DNA of 64,000 nt from Cloacimonetes bacterium UBA5614. Its GTDB lineage: Bacteria; Cloacimonadota; Cloacimonadia; Cloacimonadales; Cloacimonadaceae. The translations under genes and the position numbers were made by a program. Under the pieces are notes generated by a model. The model saw only the letters and a list, made by a program, of their open reading frames with translations, made no database searches and was not told where the DNA came from. Below, one piece after another: positions 1 to 7,978 of the stretch; position 1 is the first letter of the stretch, and the number at the start of each line of letters is the position of its first letter. The stretch lies in NCBI GenBank assembly GCA_002424605.1, contig DIKQ01000005.1:638913-702912 (forward strand), in the 5' to 3' direction.

Positions 1-1
1 A

Positions 2-379
2 AAAGAGCAAAACAAAGAATATAAAAAATGGGGATATCCTCCAAACGGATATCCAATACAGGGTAGAATTGAGATAAGATACAAGCCTAATGATGCCATT
101 TATTTAATACATAATCAGATGTTTTTGAAACTTGCTGAACTGCCTGTTCTTAGCGTAACCAAAGATGATGCTCTGACTATTGCAGCAAATAAATACAAAG
201 GTCCTGTATATGTTCAAGATTTGAATCTATTTGCAATCCCAAAGAATGAAAGCAGAACAGCTTTCGTTTTGAGGTATATTTGGAAAGCAGGAAGCTCTGA
301 CGGCAGGTATAGTGGTAATGATTATATGATAGATGGCACAACAGGGAAAATTCTTTTAGAAAGTGAATGGATGGAATAA
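2..379 (+). CDS. C-terminal part of an AT-rich hypothetical protein, cut by the window edge
   Basis: The frame is open from base 2 with no stop, so the ATG at 119 is internal and the gene begins outside the window. About 125 residues are visible. The end has an alpha/beta pattern finishing in a beta strand with a D-G-T-T-G-K-I turn, reminiscent of PepSY-type or peptidase-inhibitor domains, but I cannot assign a family. The next protein (479-1723) ends in the same style (VDAYSGRIQ), and both genes are followed directly by an rph start, so they are probably diverged copies of one duplicated unit. The base composition is more AT-rich than in most of the window. Confidence 0.7.
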   Translation, partial: KEQNKEYKKWGYPPNGYPIQGRIEIRYKPNDAIYLIHNQMFLKLAELPVLSVTKDDALTIAANKYKGPVYVQDLNLFAIPKNESRTAFVLRYIWKAGSSDGRYSGNDYMIDGTTGKILLESEWME

Positions 380-387
380 GGAAACAA

Positions 388-450
388 ATGCCGCTTAGAA
401 AGATAAGCATCACAAGACAATACATACCCAATGGGAAGGGAACTGCCTGA
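388..450 (+). pseudogene. Remnant of the 5' end of rph (RNase PH)
   Basis: A 20-codon frame begins with ATG 9 bases after the previous stop and ends in TGA. Its residues RKISITRQYIPNGKG align almost position for position with RKITITRNYMPNAEG, residues 2-16 of the intact RNase PH at 1739. The rest of rph is missing. Seen directly: the peptide and nucleotide similarity. Inferred: a leftover from a tandem duplication of the unit upstream gene plus rph start. Confidence 0.7.
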
Positions 451-478
451 ATGCCGAATAAGCCAAGAAAGGAATTGT

Positions 479-1723
479 ATGGGTAGATGGATTTCATTCT
501 GGAAAAGCTTATTCCGCAGTTTAAAGAGGGTTGCATTGCTGCTTCTTATCGCTGTTGCCTGTCTGCTTATCATACTCTGGGCTTTTGGCATACGTTTCAG
601 AGATTTTATGCCGCCCAAGGAACTTCCCGAGTACACCCGCCCCAGAATTTTTTACCCGATTAATTCATATGACAATTCTGCCCCAGACCAGACAAAACAT
701 TATGGAGTGAACAAACCTGGTGTGCTGGAATCCATCGTGAATTATCACGTGGAATCAATCGCCAATATTTACGATAACTGGATGGATTTCAGATACAGCA
801 ACCCACCGGATCTTGGGCTATTTATCAAATATCTCAGGTATCAGTTTAAAGAAAAAACCATCGTGGCTGATTCTTCCTTGATAAACCGGGATATGGTACT
901 GAGGGATTTTTATGAAAAGACAGGATTCATGGGGAATATAAATGACCCTAATTATAATCCTTACTTCCTGGGGAGGAACCTCACTTTCAGCTACTTAAAA
1001 GGTTCTTTCAACCTTCCCGAACCATTAGATACAACAAGCTTCAGAAGTAATGCTGATTTCCTGGTGAAAAATATACTGGCCATGTATGGAGGGGAAAAAG
1101 CCGGTTTTATTCTTATCAAAAGCCCTGTATACAGAGAAAGCGGTGTTTATTACCGCGAGATAAAGCCAAAAAGCTCTAAAGAAAACAGTCTTTATTATAG
1201 AAGAGAATTCATTCCTTATGTTAAAAAAGAAGCTGTCGGCTATTATGCAATCTATGATCAGAAACTTGATAAGTATAATCCTTCTGTTTTGAGAAAGTCT
1301 GATTCTAACTGCGAACTGGTTATCAAGTATAAAGAGATGTCAAAGCAGTATGAAATCTATAACCAGCTATTTGAAGTCCCCTTGTCAATACCAAAAGACA
1401 AGATTGGAAGACAGAAAGCCATTAAGATAGCTACCTCTGTTATGCTCAAACGCTCCGGGCTGCCTAAGACCGCTCTCGATACGCTATCCATAGAAGTTCG
1501 GAAAGGTTACTCAATCAATGTTCTGGATCCTTACTCTATCGCACAATACCGCTATCGTGTTCAATCCTCATGGTATATAAGATTTACGAGGAAATATCCG
1601 GATATTATATATATTTCTCCTTTTCCATTCGAAGAAAAAAACAATCGGTATCAAGATAATTATGAAGTAGATGCATACAGCGGTAGAATTCAATGGGAAA
1701 ATAATGTTGGCTGTGGTATATAG
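479..1723 (+). CDS. Membrane-anchored hypothetical protein
   Basis: The protein has 414 residues from the ATG at 479, preceded by AGGA 8-9 bases upstream. An earlier in-frame ATG at 431 falls inside the rph remnant and has no better ribosome site. A basic N-terminus is followed by one strong hydrophobic segment (about residues 17-38, rich in L/I/V/A), giving a signal anchor with the bulk outside the cytoplasm. The body is rich in Y, F and K, with no motif I recognise. The last 100 residues contain an AIKIATS-like helix and end in strands with a VDAYSGRI turn, similar to the end of the gene at 2-379. The composition is AT-rich. It lies 15 bases before rph and may be co-transcribed with it. Function unknown. 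Confidence 0.75.
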   Translation: MGRWISFWKSLFRSLKRVALLLLIAVACLLIILWAFGIRFRDFMPPKELPEYTRPRIFYPINSYDNSAPDQTKHYGVNKPGVLESIVNYHVESIANIYDNWMDFRYSNPPDLGLFIKYLRYQFKEKTIVADSSLINRDMVLRDFYEKTGFMGNINDPNYNPYFLGRNLTFSYLKGSFNLPEPLDTTSFRSNADFLVKNILAMYGGEKAGFILIKSPVYRESGVYYREIKPKSSKENSLYYRREFIPYVKKEAVGYYAIYDQKLDKYNPSVLRKSDSNCELVIKYKEMSKQYEIYNQLFEVPLSIPKDKIGRQKAIKIATSVMLKRSGLPKTALDTLSIEVRKGYSINVLDPYSIAQYRYRVQSSWYIRFTRKYPDIIYISPFPFEEKNNRYQDNYEVDAYSGRIQWENNVGCGI

Positions 1724-1738
1724 CCCTGAGGATTAAAC

Positions 1739-2425
1739 ATGAGAAAGATAACCATCACACGCAACTACATGCCAAATGCTGAAGGCAGTTGCCTGATTGC
1801 GTTCGGAGATACGAAAGTCATCTGCAGCGCCTCTGTTGAAAAGAAAGTTCCGCCCCACATAGACGAAACGCAGTCAGGCTGGCTGACCGCTGAATATGCC
1901 ATGCTGCCGCGCAGTACACAATCAAGAGTGAAAAGGGACGGCATCGGCAGGGTCAACAGCCGGGGGATTGAAATCCAGCGGTTGATTGGCAGAAGCTTGC
2001 GCCAGGCGGTGGATTTGACCAAGCTGGCGGGTTACACCATTACCGTGGACTGCGACGTTCTGCAGGCAGATGGCGGGACCCGGACTGCTGCCATCACGGG
2101 CGGTTGCATCGCTGTCTATGATGCAGTGCAGACCATGCTTCAGAAAGGCATGATAGCGGAGAACGCCTTTGAGCAATGGATTGCCGCTATCTCGGCAGGG
2201 ATTATTGACGGCAAGCCGGAAGTGGATTTGGACTATGCCAAAGACAGCCGTGCCGAAGTGGATTTGAACGTGGTGATGACGGAAAAAGGCGAGTTTGTAG
2301 AAGTGCAGGGCACGGGTGAGCAGGGCACGTTTTCACATAAGCAATTGAATACCTTGTTAGCGTTGTCCCACAGGGCAATCAATAAACTGATAGCAAAGCA
2401 GAAGAAGTCGGTAAAAGCAGTTTAA
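1739..2425 (+). CDS. rph: Ribonuclease PH
   Basis: Phosphorolytic 3'-5' exoribonuclease that trims the 3' ends of tRNA precursors. Family hallmarks seen are the AEGS..I.FGDTKVIC opening, the SGWLTAEYAMLPRST segment, GRVNSRGIEIQRLIGRSLRQ, DCDVLQADGGTRTAAITGG and the EVQGTGEQGTFS phosphate-site region. At 228 residues it is slightly short: an in-frame TGA lies 12 bases before the ATG, so the usual N-terminal extension with the R-x-D-G-R motif is absent. The GAGGA ribosome site 7 bases upstream supports this start. It follows the membrane protein by 15 bases and is followed by palindromic repeats. Confidence 0.95.
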   Translation: MRKITITRNYMPNAEGSCLIAFGDTKVICSASVEKKVPPHIDETQSGWLTAEYAMLPRSTQSRVKRDGIGRVNSRGIEIQRLIGRSLRQAVDLTKLAGYTITVDCDVLQADGGTRTAAITGGCIAVYDAVQTMLQKGMIAENAFEQWIAAISAGIIDGKPEVDLDYAKDSRAEVDLNVVMTEKGEFVEVQGTGEQGTFSHKQLNTLLALSHRAINKLIAKQKKSVKAV

Positions 2426-2434
2426 AAGCAGCCA

Positions 2435-2484
2435 CAGGGGTGGCAAACTCCTGTTTGCCACTTGTCAAGCAGGAGCTTGACAAC
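2435..2484. repeat. REP-type element: two consecutive hairpins
   Basis: There are two palindromes in a row, TGGCAAAC-TCCT-GTTTGCCA (2441-2460) and GTCAAGC-AGGA-GCTTGAC (2464-2481). The second is the same hairpin type, with an AGGA loop, as the repeats around the RAYT transposase gene near 55.7 and 56.5 kb. It sits between the convergent ends of rph and nadD and could also help terminate transcription. Confidence 0.8.
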
Positions 2485-2511
2485 CCTGATTCAAGGCGGT
2501 CAGGGGCTTGG

Positions 2512-3129
2512 TTACAGCTTTTCCTTGAGCAGGTCTTTGTAGAGCCGGGTGATTTCTATCAATAGCTGGTGAGCCACCAGACCCTGGATGGATAGACCGT
2601 TTTTCAGCCTTTGCCTGATGACGGTGGAAGAGATGCTGCTGGGCGGGCAGTTCAGGTAGGTATAATCCTTCAATTGAGAGATGACTGCCGGGTCCGGACT
2701 GTATTCGGGACGGACAGCCAGCAGGAAGCGGACGTTGTCCTTTAGCCAGGCAAAGTTATACCACTGGGGCAGTTGAGCCAGGTTATCCATTCCGATGACA
2801 AAGGAGAATTCATATGCAGGGTATTGCTGTTTGAGCTTCTGCATAATGTCGTAAGTGGAGCCGTCACCCATGCCGGCACGGTCAATATCCAGGCTTTTGA
2901 AGCGGGGTTCGGATACAATGCTCTTGTTTATCAGGTTCAGTCGTGCATCAAAGTCCAGCAGGATATTTGCCTGCTTGAAACGGTGGCTTCCGGCCGGAAC
3001 GAACCAGACCTCATCCGCCTTGTTCATCTTGAGGACGTGTTCCGCCACGTGCAGATGACCCAAATGAACGGGGTCAAAACTTCCGCCCAGAACCGCTATC
3101 CGCTTTGCCTGACCGGACTGATTATACAT
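2512..3129 (-). CDS. nadD: Nicotinate-nucleotide adenylyltransferase
   Basis: Adenylates nicotinate mononucleotide to deamido-NAD in NAD synthesis. The 205-residue protein has the nucleotidyltransferase P-loop-like GGSFDPVHLGH (residues 15-25) and the C-terminal SSTVIR (167-172), both diagnostic of NadD, and has the usual length. The ATG is preceded by GGAGTG. It is the last gene of a minus-strand run and starts 25 bases after bamD ends, so it probably shares the bamD transcript. The link to envelope genes looks like simple operon packing. Confidence 0.93.
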   Translation of the reverse strand: MYNQSGQAKRIAVLGGSFDPVHLGHLHVAEHVLKMNKADEVWFVPAGSHRFKQANILLDFDARLNLINKSIVSEPRFKSLDIDRAGMGDGSTYDIMQKLKQQYPAYEFSFVIGMDNLAQLPQWYNFAWLKDNVRFLLAVRPEYSPDPAVISQLKDYTYLNCPPSSISSTVIRQRLKNGLSIQGLVAHQLLIEITRLYKDLLKEKL

Positions 3130-3154
3130 AGATATTCACTCCGTTTGCCTGCCG

Positions 3155-3871
3155 TTAAAAGTATCTTTTCAGTTTCTTGAGTTCCTTGCTGTCCGGATAG
3201 CGTTCCTGAAGTCTCTGGTAGTAGAAAGTGGCTTCTACCCGGTTTTCATGGAAGAGGCTGATTCTGCCGGCGTAATAGAGCGACATTCGGTCCAGCTTGT
3301 CTGTATTGCCCAGGTCTATCACCTCTTTAAAATACATCAGGGCAGAGCTGTAGTCCTTCATCTTGTAATAGATGTATCCGTTGTAATATTTCTTTTCAAT
3401 CAGCTTGTACTGGGCTTTGCGGATATATTCCACTGCCTGCTGGAAATAGGGGCTGTTGGGAAACTTTTCCACAAACAGGCGGAATGCCTCGATGCTTTGC
3501 CCGGTTTCGGTCTGGTCATACTGCGCCGGTAGGGATTCCTCAAAATAGCAGACGCCGATGCGGAAATAGGCAGTCTCGATATCGGTAAAGTCGGGATAGG
3601 TGCTTGCCATCTGGGTGTATTTCAGGCGGGCATCGGTAAATTTGTTCATATTGTAATAGCTGTCTGCCAGCCTCATCAGGGCAAGGGCGCTTTGGGCGCT
3701 TCTGCGTTCAAACGAGACATCGTCATAGAGTTCGGCGGCGCGGGCATATTTCTTGTTCGCAAAATACTCGTCTGCCTTTGCCATCTTGCCATCGGGAGTG
3801 AGTTCCGCCTTGTTGCGGGAACAGGCTGCGACCAGGATTACCAGCAGTAGCCAGGCACATCTTTTCAGCAT
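3155..3871 (-). CDS. bamD: BamD-like outer-membrane assembly lipoprotein
   Basis: A 238-residue lipoprotein with a lipobox ending VAAC about 17-20 residues in, then TPR-like helical repeats covering most of the protein (AKADEYFANKKYARAAELYD, FTDARLKYTQMASTYPDF, YRIG-like and FPNSPYFQQA segments). This is the layout of BamD/YfiO, the essential lipoprotein partner of BamA in inserting beta-barrel proteins. I chose the ATG at 3871, with GAGG upstream; the longer frame begins at a TTG. It starts 16 bases after the preceding gene ends and is followed by nadD. The many outer-membrane and secreted proteins in this window depend on such a machine. A generic TPR lipoprotein is the alternative. Confidence 0.85.
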   Translation of the reverse strand: MLKRCAWLLLVILVAACSRNKAELTPDGKMAKADEYFANKKYARAAELYDDVSFERRSAQSALALMRLADSYYNMNKFTDARLKYTQMASTYPDFTDIETAYFRIGVCYFEESLPAQYDQTETGQSIEAFRLFVEKFPNSPYFQQAVEYIRKAQYKLIEKKYYNGYIYYKMKDYSSALMYFKEVIDLGNTDKLDRMSLYYAGRISLFHENRVEATFYYQRLQERYPDSKELKKLKRYF

Positions 3872-3887
3872 ATCTAACCTCAAATTC

Positions 3888-4523
3888 TTACTTTAGGGTC
3901 CATAAAATATAGACCAGCGAACCAAGAATGGCGCTGGCGAGGATGGGTTCATACCACTTCATGGCAAGCAGGCTGCCGGGATTTTCCACTTCCGGGTTTC
4001 CGCTCAGCTTGTATTCCGTCAGCGACAACAGCCGCTGTTCCGGCAGTTCAATCTGTTTCAGGGTAAAGTGATAGACAGGCATCCTGTATCTGGAATAGGA
4101 AATCAGGTTGCGTTTCTCGCCGGTTTCCACCGATTGCTCCATATTCATTTCCAGGATATCTGCCTTTTCCAGTTTCAGCATCTGCAGGAGCATTTCGCCG
4201 TTTACGCCCCAATCGCTTTCCATGGCAATCGGCAGCCATTCATTGTTGTCTTTCACCAGCATGATATTGGTCTCGCGGATATCAGCGTTCCGGAGCAGCA
4301 ATCTGCGGCGCAGTTCCCTTTCCAGGACAGGGGTCCATTCACCGCAACGGATATCCAGAACCACAGGATTGGAGATAACCAGCGAATCAGCCAGCGCGGA
4401 AAGAATCTCTGCAGCGGTTTGCTCAGGATTGAGCGCCACTGAATGCACCACCGTTATCATCAGCATAAATACTCCCACGATAAAGGCAGTTTTGGCTGTA
4501 TCAATCCTTGAACTATATCTCAT
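3888..4523 (-). CDS. Hypothetical protein with a membrane segment at each end
   Basis: A 211-residue protein with an N-terminal hydrophobic segment (about residues 12-30) and a C-terminal one (about 190-209). The region between is probably periplasmic, with alternating strands and helices and the segment MPVYHFTLKQIEL. The early AAEILSALADSLV stretch resembles the helix seen in proteins of the curli/CsgG-like or FlgT-like type, but this is too weak for assignment. It sits between a small lipoprotein and bamD with short gaps, suggesting an envelope role. No family recognised. Confidence 0.7.
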   Translation of the reverse strand: MRYSSRIDTAKTAFIVGVFMLMITVVHSVALNPEQTAAEILSALADSLVISNPVVLDIRCGEWTPVLERELRRRLLLRNADIRETNIMLVKDNNEWLPIAMESDWGVNGEMLLQMLKLEKADILEMNMEQSVETGEKRNLISYSRYRMPVYHFTLKQIELPEQRLLSLTEYKLSGNPEVENPGSLLAMKWYEPILASAILGSLVYILWTLK

Positions 4524-4547
4524 CTATCACCGGCCGTTTAAGTTAGC

Positions 4548-4982
4548 TTACTCTTTGGTAAATCCGTAGCAGTTTTCACGCATGAATTTTTCAATATCCG
4601 CAATCCGGTTTTTCACTGCTTCCATCTTTTCGCGGTATTCGATGCTGTTCATTTCTTTGGCAAGGCCTTTGCCTGTCTCCTCAACATACTTTTTGAGGAC
4701 TTCAGTATCCGGATTGATGAATTCAGGGTCATTCAGCAGCTTTTCCATTTCTTTCCTGAGTTCTTCCAGGTCTTTGACTGCCATAAAGACATTTTCGCGG
4801 TAAACTTCCATGTTGTTTTGCAGATTGTCCATGGCTTGCTTGTCCTGTGCCCTTAACTGAGCCAGATGCTTTTCCAGGTCAATCTCGTTGCAGGGATTCT
4901 GCTTATCGGTTTCTGCCGTTTTGTTGCTGCTGCAGGCAGCCAAAACCACCAGCATAAGGAGTAAAAACAGATATCTTCTCAT
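4548..4982 (-). CDS. Small coiled-coil lipoprotein
   Basis: The 144-residue protein begins with a signal peptide and a lipobox LAAC (Cys at about 17), then a charged, almost wholly helical region with heptad-like spacing (DLEKHLAQLRAQ, VKDLEELRKEMEKLL, KNRIADIEKFM) and one more Cys near the end (RENCYGF). It is probably an outer- or inner-membrane lipoprotein facing the periplasm. It starts 24 bases after the M18 peptidase ends and precedes the hypothetical protein and bamD, so it is likely in the same operon. Function unknown. Confidence 0.75.
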   Translation of the reverse strand: MRRYLFLLLMLVVLAACSSNKTAETDKQNPCNEIDLEKHLAQLRAQDKQAMDNLQNNMEVYRENVFMAVKDLEELRKEMEKLLNDPEFINPDTEVLKKYVEETGKGLAKEMNSIEYREKMEAVKNRIADIEKFMRENCYGFTKE

Positions 4983-5006
4983 CTTATCCTCCTTTTGGGA
5001 TAAATG

Positions 5007-6431
5007 TTAATCTGCCAGTAAAAACGCTTTGTAGCCGCGGAAAGTCTCATACAGGTCTGCCTTGCTGCACAGTTCATACAGCGAGTGCATGCCCATCAGG
5101 GCGGTTCCGCAATCTATGACTTCGGAGCCCAGCTGAGCCAGGATGCCGGCAATCGTTCCGCCGCCGCCTTCGTCAACTTTGCCGAGTTCGCACATCTGCC
5201 AGAAAACTCCGGCTTTGTTAAAGGTGCGGAGCACTTCCGCGGTGAATTCCGCATTGGCGTCATTGCAGCCGGATTTACCGCCGGAACCGGTGAATTTGGA
5301 GATTCCCACGCCATAGTTCATGATGGCGGCGTTCTGCTTTTCATGCACGCCGGGGTAATTGGGGTCCATGGCAGCCGTAACGTCGCCGGAGAGTATTTTG
5401 CTGTTCATGAAGGTCTTGCGCAGGTTGTCGCTGCTGCAGTCTTCCCCGTTATTTTTCAGCAGGTTGCCGATGAAGTCCTGGATAAAGATGGAGTGCGCGC
5501 CGGTATTGCCGTTGCTGCCCACTTCCTCTTTGTCGGAGAAATAGACCACTATGGTCTTTTTGGGTTGTTCGTCCATGGCTTCCAACAGTGCCTGAAGCCC
5601 TGTGTAGGCGCAGATGCGGTCATCCTGGCCATACCCGACCACCATGCTCTTGTCCAGACCGCAGTCCCGGGCAAAGGCGGCAGGAACCAGCTCCAGTTCC
5701 GCTGAAATAAAGTCGTGCTCTGTGATGCCGTACTTCTCGTGTAAAAGCTTGAGGGCATAAAGCTTGTAAGCTTCTTTCTCTTCGCTCCCGATTTCCACCC
5801 GGCCGGAAAACAACAGGTTCATCCTGCTGGCGTCTATGGCATCTGGCAACAGCTTGGTATATTGCTCTTTACGCGCCAGATGGGGCAACAGGTCAGGAAT
5901 GATGAAAATGGGGTCTTTGGGGTCTTCGCCGATGCAGACATCCACAGTTTTGCCGTCTGATTTTACGATAAAGCCGTGCAGGGCAAGCGGAGTGGACACC
6001 CACTGGTACTTTTTAATCCCGCCGTAATAATGGGTTTTCATCACAGCCATACTGGTGTTGCCGTCTTCATAGAGGGGGTTTTGCTTGAGGTCAACCCGGG
6101 GTGCGTCAATGTGGGACGCCACCATCTTAAAACCCTTGCTGACCGGCTCTTTGCCGATGATGGCAAATGCCATGGTCTTGTTGCGGAAAACCTGATAAAC
6201 TCTTTTCTGGCCTTTCTTTCCGTCCATCGGCTTGAACTGCTTTTTCTTCAGAACTTCCACGGTGTATGCGACGGCTTCGCGTTCGGTCTTGGCTTTGTTC
6301 AAAAAGTCCTTGTAACCTTCCGCAAACTTCATGGCAGCATCCTGCAATTTTTTGTCGGCGTCTTTCCAGAAGTTCTTGCGTTCGTACAACAGCGGGCTTT
6401 TGGCTGGGGACTTGCTCTTTGTGGGCATCAT
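5007..6431 (-). CDS. M18 family aminopeptidase
   Basis: Zinc/cobalt aminopeptidase of clan MH that removes N-terminal residues (often acidic or neutral) in the cytoplasm. At 474 residues it has the full family length. Metal and catalytic landmarks visible are SHIDAPR (His107, Asp109), the SDKEEVGSNG pair Glu302/Glu303, MDPNYPGVHEKQ with its Asp/His, and the late ALMGMHSLYE His449. There is no signal peptide. The ATG follows AAGGAG; a second ATG codon comes directly after. It lies between greA and the small lipoprotein gene on the same strand. Likely role is recycling of peptides in an amino-acid-fermenting organism, which is inference. Confidence 0.92.
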   Translation of the reverse strand: MMPTKSKSPAKSPLLYERKNFWKDADKKLQDAAMKFAEGYKDFLNKAKTEREAVAYTVEVLKKKQFKPMDGKKGQKRVYQVFRNKTMAFAIIGKEPVSKGFKMVASHIDAPRVDLKQNPLYEDGNTSMAVMKTHYYGGIKKYQWVSTPLALHGFIVKSDGKTVDVCIGEDPKDPIFIIPDLLPHLARKEQYTKLLPDAIDASRMNLLFSGRVEIGSEEKEAYKLYALKLLHEKYGITEHDFISAELELVPAAFARDCGLDKSMVVGYGQDDRICAYTGLQALLEAMDEQPKKTIVVYFSDKEEVGSNGNTGAHSIFIQDFIGNLLKNNGEDCSSDNLRKTFMNSKILSGDVTAAMDPNYPGVHEKQNAAIMNYGVGISKFTGSGGKSGCNDANAEFTAEVLRTFNKAGVFWQMCELGKVDEGGGGTIAGILAQLGSEVIDCGTALMGMHSLYELCSKADLYETFRGYKAFLLAD

Positions 6432-6496
6432 AACTCCTTGACGATGCAGGGCATTGCGTCCTGCACTTCACATTTTTTATTTATTTACAATTATCT

Positions 6497-6979
6497 TCAG
6501 CGGATTTCCAGAATCTCGAGCCGGCGTTCGCCCATGGGAGCTTGAATCAGGGCAATTTCGCCCGTTTTCTTGCCAAGCAGGCCCTTACCGATGGGAGAAG
6601 CGACCGATACCGCCATCACGCCTTCGGGTTCCGGAAAGTCAATCTCGTCCACTCCCACCAGATGAAACCACTGCTCTTCAGCGGTTTCCGCATCCCTGGT
6701 GTGACAGCACAGCCCAAACCGAACGCAATCCCGCGGGAAAACAGTCGCATCAATCACCTTGAGGTGCGCTGCCCGCCTTCTCAGGTGGTCTATCTCATGG
6801 TCTATGGAGCGCTGGCGTTCCTTGGCTGCCTTGTATTCGGCATTTTCGCTCAGGTCGCCGAACTCCCGCGCAATCGCCACTGCCTTGATGACTTCCGGGC
6901 GTTCGTGGTTCATCAGGTGATGGATGCGTTTCTGCATGTTATCCATGCCAGGCTTGGTAATGTATTGGGTAAAATCCAT
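6497..6979 (-). CDS. greA: GreA/GreB-type transcription elongation factor
   Basis: A 160-residue protein with the N-terminal antiparallel coiled coil carrying the acidic tip AREFGDLSENAEYKAAKE (about residues 42-59), followed by the FKBP-like C-terminal domain with SPIGKGLLGKKTGE. Gre factors enter the RNA polymerase secondary channel and stimulate transcript cleavage in stalled complexes. GreA is favoured over GreB because of the NAEY signature. It lies 9 bases after the alpha-solenoid gene, so the two are probably translated from one message. Confidence 0.92.
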   Translation of the reverse strand: MDFTQYITKPGMDNMQKRIHHLMNHERPEVIKAVAIAREFGDLSENAEYKAAKERQRSIDHEIDHLRRRAAHLKVIDATVFPRDCVRFGLCCHTRDAETAEEQWFHLVGVDEIDFPEPEGVMAVSVASPIGKGLLGKKTGEIALIQAPMGERRLEILEIR

Positions 6980-6988
6980 CTTCTTGCT

Positions 6989-7795
6989 TCAGGGCTTCTT
7001 TTTCAGCAGTATTTTATAAGCGGAAGTGGCAGCTTTCTTGAGCCGGGCATTACCGCTATGGGTCCAATTTTCCACTATCGGAAGCAGTTCGGGATGATAA
7101 TCCGCAATCGCTCCGCAGAGGATTTCCACGGTTTGCGGGTCACGCGTGGTCTTGTATTCGCGGAAAACATTCATATAGGCATTGGGGTCGATTTTGGAGA
7201 TTGCCTTCAGCAGGGCGACATTGGTCTGAACGACGCTGCAGACGGGCAATACCCATTTATTCTGCTGGTGTTTGAGCACATTGGGGATAATCTCGGGCTT
7301 CTGTTTCAGCATTTTGACCAGATAGGTGGTCGCCTGCTTTCTCAGCGGTTCATAACTGCTTTCCAGCCAGGGATATACCTGGGAAAGATATGGCTCCGTG
7401 CTTTTCTTGAACAGCGGAAAAAAGACCTTTTCAAATATCGCCGCAATTTCATGGACAGTGGCTTTCAGCATGGCTTTTTCTATGATGGGCAGGTAAACCG
7501 CCGGCTTTTTGGTCAGGAACTTGGACATGAAGAAGATGAACGCCATCTTGCCGGTGTCGCCTTTTCTGTCCCAAAGATGCTGGTAAAAGGGGATATACTG
7601 CTCATGCAGTTTGCCGATTTTCTGCGCCATGACTTTGACGACCAGTTGGATGACTTCATTAGGAATACGACCGTTTACCCGTTCAGGATACCAATTGAAG
7701 ATGATTTCAAAGTCGTAATCCTGTTTGGGCAGTTTATTGGCTAAATAATACATCGTATCCTGGGTCAGCCGTTCTTTCCAGTCAATGGTAATCAT
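6989..7795 (-). CDS. Alpha-solenoid (HEAT-like) protein
   Basis: A 268-residue all-helical protein with repeated amphipathic helix pairs, for example PLRKQATTYLVKMLKQKPE and ARLKKAATSAYKILLKK, resembling HEAT or AlkD-like DNA-alkylation-repair folds. I do not see a clear AlkD active-site signature, so DNA glycosylase activity is not claimed. No signal peptide and a good AAAGGAG ribosome site. First gene of the minus-strand run that continues into greA 9 bases later. Confidence 0.7.
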   Translation of the reverse strand: MITIDWKERLTQDTMYYLANKLPKQDYDFEIIFNWYPERVNGRIPNEVIQLVVKVMAQKIGKLHEQYIPFYQHLWDRKGDTGKMAFIFFMSKFLTKKPAVYLPIIEKAMLKATVHEIAAIFEKVFFPLFKKSTEPYLSQVYPWLESSYEPLRKQATTYLVKMLKQKPEIIPNVLKHQQNKWVLPVCSVVQTNVALLKAISKIDPNAYMNVFREYKTTRDPQTVEILCGAIADYHPELLPIVENWTHSGNARLKKAATSAYKILLKKKP

Positions 7796-7922
7796 GGTTC
7801 TGCTCCTTTATATCTGCACACAATTCAACTATTTATACAGATTATCATTAACTCTGGCAAAGCCTTTACTGTCAAGCGAAATATTGAGAAGGGACTGCCG
7901 CCCTCAACCGCTGTTCAGATGC

Positions 7923-7952
7923 AAAAAAAAGCCACGCCGAAGCATGGCTTTT
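7923..7952 (-). terminator. Rho-independent terminator of the sdpRI-like pair
   Basis: An 8-bp perfect stem AAAAGCCA (7927-7934) / TGGCTTTT (7945-7952) with a 10-base loop. On the minus strand the stem is followed by a T run (complement of A 7923-7930). It lies 27 bases past the stop of the SdpI-like gene. Confidence 0.85.
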
Positions 7953-7978
7953 CACATTGTGCCAGTATTGCGGATGTC

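Noticed and set aside
6989..7795. AlkD DNA glycosylase
   Set aside because: Only the general helical-repeat fold is visible; I could not identify the catalytic residues.
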